Shown piece by piece: positions 7,367 through 10,585 of a DNA stretch of 10,585 bases. The stretch comes from Mollicutes bacterium. Its GTDB lineage: Bacteria; Bacillota_I; Bacilli_A; RF39; UBA660. The stretch covers positions 1 through 10,585 of the forward strand of contig JAAZHN010000138.1 in NCBI GenBank assembly GCA_012510695.1, in the 5' to 3' direction. Every line of letters begins with the position of its first letter. Position 1 is the first letter of the stretch. Both the position numbers and the translations under genes were made by a program. The notes below the pieces were generated by a model that worked only from the letters and a program-made list of their open reading frames with translations, did not search any database and was not told the DNA's origin.

Positions 7367-7390
7367 TATATGTTACACGTGTAACATATA
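7367..7390. promoter_or_regulatory. parS: parS-like ParB binding site, copy 2
   Basis: A 24-bp perfect palindrome with the same TGTTACACGTGTAACA core (7371-7386) as copy 1. It ends only six bases before the -35 element of the SRP RNA promoter, so protein bound or spreading from here could affect that promoter. The four palindromes are arranged parS-NBS-NBS-parS, nearly mirror symmetric about position 7328. Confidence 0.82.
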
Positions 7391-7396
7391 AAAAAG

Positions 7397-7426
7397 TTGT
7401 TATTAATATAAATGATATGATATAAT
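7397..7426 (+). promoter_or_regulatory. Promoter of the SRP RNA gene
   Basis: The -35 is TTGTTA (7397-7402), the spacer 18 bp, and the -10 a perfect TATAAT (7421-7426) with extended TGA directly before it. The predicted start, about seven bases downstream, agrees with the first paired base of the SRP RNA at 7433. The A/T-rich DNA just upstream could act as an UP element. This is the best-formed promoter in the window, as expected for a stable RNA. Confidence 0.8.
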
Positions 7427-7432
7427 TCAATT

Positions 7433-7503
7433 GTGCAACAAACATATTGGAATCTGGTCAGGACTGGAAAGTAGCAGCCATAACAATCCCTGTTTGTGTG
7501 CAC
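7433..7503 (+). ncRNA. ffs: Signal recognition particle RNA, small (4.5S-type)
   Basis: This is the RNA scaffold that binds Ffh (SRP54) and FtsY for co-translational targeting of membrane and secreted proteins. The conserved helix 8 spans 7456-7479: GGTCAGG, then ACT-GGAA-AGT (GGAA tetraloop closed by three pairs), then AGCAGCC, matching the E. coli 4.5S core with its asymmetric loop. The ends pair, GTGCAACAAACA (7433-7444) with TGTTTGTGTGCAC (7491-7503), leaving one bulge, and TATTG near 7445 pairs with CAAT. At about 71 nt it is a minimal form without the Alu domain of the B. subtilis RNA (about 270 nt), similar in size to mollicute SRP RNAs. In B. subtilis the gene lies between tadA and dnaX; here it precedes tadA. 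Confidence 0.95.
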
Positions 7504-7508
7504 TTTTT
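7491..7508 (+). terminator. SRP RNA 3' end: closing stem arm plus T tract
   Basis: The 3' arm of the terminal SRP helix is followed at once by TTTTT (7504-7508). The terminal stem of the RNA may thus double as its own intrinsic terminator. The T run is short and tadA starts 18 bases later with no other promoter visible, so some read-through probably expresses tadA. Confidence 0.45.
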
Positions 7509-7512
7509 GTAT

Positions 7513-7520
7513 GGTGGTGA
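7513..7520 (+). promoter_or_regulatory. Ribosome binding site that sets the tadA TTG start
   Basis: GGTGGTGA lies five bases ahead of TTG at 7526. In-frame alternatives are GTG 7496, which is inside the SRP RNA terminal helix, and ATG 7511, GTG 7514 and GTG 7517, which have no Shine-Dalgarno match in front. The extra N-terminal residues these would add (MCTFCMVVNV) have no family resemblance, whereas the residues after TTG (DDKIINELMKLSKIA) look like a TadA start. Confidence 0.7.
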
Positions 7521-7525
7521 ACGTC

Positions 7526-7960
7526 TTGGACGATAAAATTATAAATGAACTCATGAAATTATCAAAAATTGCTGTAAAAAAGGATGAAGTTCCTGTAGGC
7601 GCGGTCATTGTTTTTAATAACAAAATAATAGCTAAGGGTTATAATAAAAGAAACAAAAGTAACTTGACTATAGATCATGCAGAAATAATAGCTATAACCA
7701 AAGCTAGCAAAAAGTTAAAAGATTGGCGACTTTCAGAATGTGACTTATACGTTAGTCTTGAACCTTGTGAAATGTGTAAAAGTATTATTAAAGAAGCGAG
7801 ACTCAAAAATGTATATTATTTGGTATCACAAAATTCAGATAAAGTTCAACATAATAAGACAGAATTTATAAAATTAGATAACAAAAAATCAAATATATAT
7901 AACAAAATCTATTCAGAATATAAAAAACAATTATCTGATTTTTTTCTAGATAAAAGATGA
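7526..7960 (+). CDS. tadA: tRNA adenosine(34) deaminase TadA (TTG start)
   Basis: TadA converts A34 to inosine in the tRNA-Arg anticodon so that one tRNA reads three codons. From the TTG the protein has 144 residues, slightly short for the family. The zinc/catalytic site is complete: H51-A-E53 (zinc ligand and proton-shuttling glutamate) and P80-C81-E-M-C84. DEVPVGAVIV near residue 20 and the C-terminal QLSDFF are also family-like. After PCEMC the usual A-G-A run and the GA-D-K-GA segment are replaced by KSIIKEARLKNVYYLVSQNSDK, so the middle is divergent; another cytidine/deoxycytidylate deaminase-fold enzyme is the main alternative, but position beside the SRP RNA and dnaX supports TadA. Stop is TGA. 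It probably shares the SRP RNA promoter. Confidence 0.85.
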   Translation: MDDKIINELMKLSKIAVKKDEVPVGAVIVFNNKIIAKGYNKRNKSNLTIDHAEIIAITKASKKLKDWRLSECDLYVSLEPCEMCKSIIKEARLKNVYYLVSQNSDKVQHNKTEFIKLDNKKSNIYNKIYSEYKKQLSDFFLDKR

Positions 7961-7976
7961 TAAATAACCCGTTAAT

Positions 7977-7987
7977 TATGATATAAT
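7977..7987 (+). promoter_or_regulatory. Candidate promoter of dnaX-ebfC-recR
   Basis: TATGATATAAT gives a perfect -10 (7982-7987) with extended TGA, in the 48-base gap between tadA and dnaX. The -35 region is weak. The same 11-mer occurs in the SRP RNA promoter. The start would be near 7994, leaving a leader of about 15 bases that is almost entirely the ribosome binding site AAGAGGTGA (7996-8004). Confidence 0.6.
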
Positions 7988-8008
7988 TGATTTACAAGAG
8001 GTGATTTC

Positions 8009-9658
8009 ATGAATTATAAGGTATTATACAGAAAGTACAGACCAAACTCATTTAAAGAAGTTGTTGATCGTGATAATATAGTTGAAATATTAAAACAATC
8101 TATTATTAATAATAAGACAGCTCATGCATACATTTTTACTGGTGTCAGAGGAACTGGTAAAACTAGTTTGGCTAAAATATTTGCAAAAACAATAAATTGT
8201 TTGGATATTCAAGAAGGTGAACCTTGTAATAAATGCGAAAACTGCTTAGCCTTTGAAACATCTCCAGATATTATTGAAATTGATGCTGCTTCAAACAATG
8301 GTGTAGATGAAATGAGAGAATTAGTTAGTAATTCTAGACTAGTTCCAAGTTCTTTGCAATATAAAGTATATATAATAGATGAAGTCCACATGCTATCATC
8401 AAGTGCCTATAACGCTCTTCTAAAAACATTAGAAGAACCAGTGTCACACGTTAAATTTATACTTGCAACTACGGAAATACATAAAGTTCCACTAACAATT
8501 TTATCAAGATGTCAAAGATTTGATTTTTTCAAAATAAGTACTGAAAAAATTACAGAACACCTTGTTAATGTAAGTAAAAAAGAAAAAATTAAGATAGATA
8601 AAAAAGTTTTAAAAGAAATAGCAGAATTAAGCGATGGTTCGCTAAGAGATGCCTTAGGTATATTAGATCAACTTTCAAACAATGAAGAAAAAGTTGAACT
8701 TGAAGATCTTGAAAAAACATTTTCCTATATATCTTCAGATAAAATAGATTTACTTTTAAAGGTTATTGAAGAAGGAAACATTAATTTATTTTTAGAAGAA
8801 ATTAATAACTTAATAAAAATTGGTACAGATGTTAACATGTTAATCAATAAGATGATTAATAAATTAAAAGAAGAAATTTATGGCTTGCTAAGAAGCAATA
8901 ATTTAAAAATTGAATATAACAAAGATTTGATTTTGTTATTAATAGAAAGCCAAAAATCAATTAAAAGCACGACAAATCCGTATTTGTTAATTGAAATTAA
9001 CATTTTATCGTTCATTTTAGAAAAACAAGGGAACAAACTAACGAAAAAAGAAGAAATGTCAACTAAAGTTTACATTAAAAAAGAGGAAGATAGTGCAAAT
9101 GTTAATAAAGTTAACATTGATAAAGATGAAAACATTGAACAAAAGACCAAAAACAAAGTTGAACAAGAAAAAGAACCAATTGAAAAAGAAGAAAATATCA
9201 AAGATTACAATTTAGAGTTAAAAAAAGTAAGAATCAATAATTGTTTTGCAGGCGCAAGTAAAGAAATAAAGAATGAGATGGTATCACATTGGAAGGAATT
9301 TATAGATAACCTGCAAGATAGTAATGCACAATTATTTTCAATGACTGAGCATAGTAAAGTAGAAGCAGCCTCTAAAAAATATTTAATAGTTTCCGCTCCC
9401 GTTAATGGTGCAATCAAACTATTAGTTGATCAAACAGAAGAAATTGAAAAGGCTTTTAAAACATTTTCTGGCACAAAAATCAAGTTATGTTTTTTAACCG
9501 ATACAGAGTGGGAAATTGAAAAAAATGAATATATTGATAATATTAAAAATAATATTAAGTATATTGAAGTAGAAGAACCAAAAACACCCAAAAAGAATCA
9601 GAAGGCAGCTGATATGGCAATTGATTTATTTGGTGAAGATAGTATAGATATAAGATAG
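8009..9658 (+). CDS. dnaX: DNA polymerase III subunit tau (and possibly gamma), clamp loader
   Basis: DnaX is the ATPase motor of the clamp loader that opens the DnaN ring and, as tau, links polymerase and helicase. In the 549 residues: N-terminal YRKYRPNSF, Walker A GVRGTGKT (45-52), zinc cysteines C64, C73, C76 and C79, Walker B IIDEVH (122-127), and the SRC arginine-finger motif at 166-168. Domain III follows to about 345, then a Lys/Glu-rich linker (about 346-400) and a tau-specific C-terminal domain from about 405. The start has AAGAGGTGA four bases ahead. A slippery A7 run at codons 404-406, exactly at the linker/tau-domain boundary, could yield a roughly 410-residue gamma form. It overlaps the ribosome binding site of the next gene, ebfC. 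Confidence 0.97.
   Translation: MNYKVLYRKYRPNSFKEVVDRDNIVEILKQSIINNKTAHAYIFTGVRGTGKTSLAKIFAKTINCLDIQEGEPCNKCENCLAFETSPDIIEIDAASNNGVDEMRELVSNSRLVPSSLQYKVYIIDEVHMLSSSAYNALLKTLEEPVSHVKFILATTEIHKVPLTILSRCQRFDFFKISTEKITEHLVNVSKKEKIKIDKKVLKEIAELSDGSLRDALGILDQLSNNEEKVELEDLEKTFSYISSDKIDLLLKVIEEGNINLFLEEINNLIKIGTDVNMLINKMINKLKEEIYGLLRSNNLKIEYNKDLILLLIESQKSIKSTTNPYLLIEINILSFILEKQGNKLTKKEEMSTKVYIKKEEDSANVNKVNIDKDENIEQKTKNKVEQEKEPIEKEENIKDYNLELKKVRINNCFAGASKEIKNEMVSHWKEFIDNLQDSNAQLFSMTEHSKVEAASKKYLIVSAPVNGAIKLLVDQTEEIEKAFKTFSGTKIKLCFLTDTEWEIEKNEYIDNIKNNIKYIEVEEPKTPKKNQKAADMAIDLFGEDSIDIR
9220..9226 (+). other. Candidate -1 frameshift (or transcriptional slippage) site in dnaX
   Basis: The zero-frame codons TTA AAA AAA contain the slippery heptamer A AAA AAA. 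A -1 shift would read AGT AAG AAT CAA and stop at TAA (9238-9240), giving a protein of about 410 residues that ends S-K-N-Q and lacks the tau domain. E. coli and Thermus make gamma by frameshifting or slippage at A-runs at the equivalent boundary. No convincing stimulatory hairpin is visible (only TTGC-AGGC-GCAA at about 9245), and A-runs are common here, so this is tentative. Confidence 0.3.
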
Positions 9659-9670
9659 GAGAAAAATAAT

Positions 9671-9967
9671 ATGAATATGCAAAATTTAATGGCGCAAGCT
9701 CAAAAAATACAAAAAGAAATAACAAAAGCGAAAGAAGAGATTGATTCGACGATTTATTCAAGTGAAAATGAATTTGTAAAAATAGAGTTAAATGGAAAGA
9801 AAGAATTAGTAAAAATATCAATCAAAAAAGAAAAAATAGATCAAGATGATATTGAAATATTTGAGGATATGGTTACTATAGCAATGAATGAATGTATTAA
9901 AAAAATTGATAAAGATACTGGAGAAAAAATGGGCAAATACGGAAATTCATTAAATGGGTTATTTTAA
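9671..9967 (+). CDS. ebfC: Nucleoid-associated protein, YbaB/EbfC family
   Basis: A 98-residue protein starting MNMQNLMAQAQKIQKEI, the typical N-terminal helix of the YbaB/EbfC (B. subtilis YaaK) family; these small dimers bind DNA and are found between dnaX and recR in a very wide range of bacteria. The central VKIELNGKKELVKISI strand region and the DDIEIFEDMVTIAMNECIKK helix also fit, though the usual C-terminal Gly/Met-rich end is shortened to KYGNSLNGLF. AGGAG (9657-9661), overlapping the dnaX stop, lies nine bases before the ATG. Transcribed with dnaX and recR. Family assignment is firm; precise role (nucleoid organisation or an aid to RecR-type repair) is not settled by sequence. Confidence 0.93.
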   Translation: MNMQNLMAQAQKIQKEITKAKEEIDSTIYSSENEFVKIELNGKKELVKISIKKEKIDQDDIEIFEDMVTIAMNECIKKIDKDTGEKMGKYGNSLNGLF

Positions 9968-9969
9968 TA

Positions 9970-10566
9970 ATGGTTTATCCAGAAGTATTAGAAAGTGTTA
10001 TTGAATACTTTAAAAAGTTTCCTGGAGTTGGAGATAAAACGGCAGAAAGAATGGCTCTTTCTGTTTTAGAGTTAACTGAAGAGGAAATTAGCCAGTTTTC
10101 TGAGATTCTTGTTAAATCAAAAAAAGACTTACAAATATGCGAAATATGTGGTCATTTAACTGATAAGGAAATATGCCATATTTGCGATGATGAAACACGT
10201 GATCCGAAAACAATTTGTGTTGTAGAAGACTATAAAAGCGTATTTGTTTTTGAAAAAACAGGTAATTTTAACGGAAAATATCATGTTTTAGGTGGTTTGA
10301 TTTCACCGGTTGATAGAATATTTCCTGAAGATATTAACATATCATCATTAGTAAGTAGATGTGAAAACTTAGAAAATGTTGAACTGATCGTAGCATTAAA
10401 ACCAACAATTGAAGGTGAAACAACTACTTTATATTTAAAAAAAATATTTGAAGATAAAAACATTTCAATTTCAAGACTATCATATGGTATACCAATGGGT
10501 GCTGAAATTGATTATTTAGATTCGATAACTCTTGATCGTGCCCTTCAAGATAGAAAACAAATATAG
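9970..10566 (+). CDS. recR: Recombination protein RecR
   Basis: RecR forms a ring on DNA and with RecO/RecF brings RecA to gaps. The 198 residues are the usual length. In order: helix-hairpin-helix KKFPGVGDKTAERMA (15-29); C4 zinc finger C57, C60, C69, C72; Toprim domain opening VVEDYKSVFVFEKTG with E86, then HVLGGLISP; and the C-terminal ISRLSYGIPMGAEIDYLDSITLDRAL. The usual GGDLEYAD segment is GAEIDYLD here, a mild variant. The ATG is only two bases after the ebfC stop and has no good Shine-Dalgarno sequence, which suggests translational coupling to ebfC. RecF is encoded in the same window; RecO is not. Confidence 0.97.
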   Translation: MVYPEVLESVIEYFKKFPGVGDKTAERMALSVLELTEEEISQFSEILVKSKKDLQICEICGHLTDKEICHICDDETRDPKTICVVEDYKSVFVFEKTGNFNGKYHVLGGLISPVDRIFPEDINISSLVSRCENLENVELIVALKPTIEGETTTLYLKKIFEDKNISISRLSYGIPMGAEIDYLDSITLDRALQDRKQI

Positions 10567-10574
10567 GTGGTATA

Positions 10575-10585
10575 GTGGATAAGGA
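10575..10585 (+). CDS. Possible start of a further gene, cut by the window edge
   Basis: AGGTGG (10565-10570), overlapping the recR stop, precedes a GTG at 10575 by four bases; the reading would begin M-D-K. Only three codons are visible, so nothing can be said of the product. The GGATAAGGA at the very end could instead be the ribosome binding site of a start beyond the edge. Confidence 0.3.

Noticed and set aside
7496..7525. GTG 7496 or ATG 7511 as the tadA start
   Set aside because: The GTG lies in the terminal helix of the SRP RNA, and neither has a Shine-Dalgarno match; TTG 7526 has GGTGGTGA at proper spacing.
7931..7954. Hairpin TTATCT...AGATAA with an internal T run at the end of tadA
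   Set aside because: The T run is in the loop and not after the stem, and the whole lies in coding sequence; not a convincing terminator.
10191..10206. A third CACGTG palindrome inside recR as a parS site
   Set aside because: Only the central six bases agree well; five of sixteen positions differ from the parS consensus and it encodes conserved-region residues E-T-R-D of RecR.
10574..10582. DnaA-box-like AGTGGATAA at the right edge
   Set aside because: A single eight-of-nine match without neighbours, overlapping a probable ribosome binding site/start; no DnaA-box cluster was seen in any gap, so oriC is probably outside the window.
1..10585. CRISPR arrays, insertion sequences, tRNA or rRNA genes
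   Set aside because: No spaced direct-repeat array, transposase-like frame, terminal inverted repeats, tRNA cloverleaf or rRNA segment was seen; the window is almost fully occupied by core genes.

Overview
The window is a low-GC, AT-rich chromosomal segment of a Bacillota (Bacilli-type) bacterium, read from the origin-proximal housekeeping cluster. Trp is encoded by TGG and TGA is used as a stop (the 1226-1678 gene and tadA), so this is the standard bacterial code and not the Mycoplasma code. Gene content and protein sequences resemble the Bacillus subtilis dnaA-dnaN-recF-gyrB-gyrA and scr-dnaX-yaaK-recR neighbourhoods, but in a stripped-down version: no S4-domain yaaA before recF and no remB before gyrB. 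A deep, AT-rich Bacilli relative (for example of the Erysipelotrichia/RF39 sort) is an inference, not a determination.

Layout, all genes on the + strand. Positions 1-1119 hold the DNA polymerase sliding clamp dnaN, followed by a short terminator. Then comes an island of unusual content: an intergenic region with three 10-bp-phased CGACAAA repeats, and a 150-residue ComK-family protein (1226-1678), the competence master regulator of Bacillus, in a form that ends before the MecA-binding tail. Next is a promoter with a long inverted repeat, then recF-gyrB-gyrA (1784-7264) in tight succession.

The 261-bp gap after gyrA (7265-7525) is the densest regulatory region. It carries four long perfect palindromes in mirror order: parS-like TGTTACACGTGTAACA, Noc-box ATTTCCCGGGAAAT, Noc-box, parS-like. 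The first Noc box also forms a terminator-like hairpin. Immediately downstream lie a consensus-like extended -10 promoter and a minimal (~71 nt, no Alu domain) signal recognition particle RNA gene. After these come tadA (TTG start), dnaX, ebfC/yaaK and recR, and the first codons of a possible further gene at the right edge.

The genes work together in replication (clamp, clamp loader), recombination and repair (RecF, RecR and the associated YbaB/EbfC protein), DNA supercoiling (gyrase), protein targeting (SRP RNA) and tRNA wobble modification (TadA). The palindrome cluster adds chromosome segregation and nucleoid occlusion, and the ComK homologue adds a likely link to DNA uptake. The most noteworthy items are the parS/Noc-box composite, the ComK homologue within the dnaN-recF locus, a natural Ala at the quinolone-contact position of GyrA, and a candidate frameshift site at the gamma/tau boundary of dnaX.
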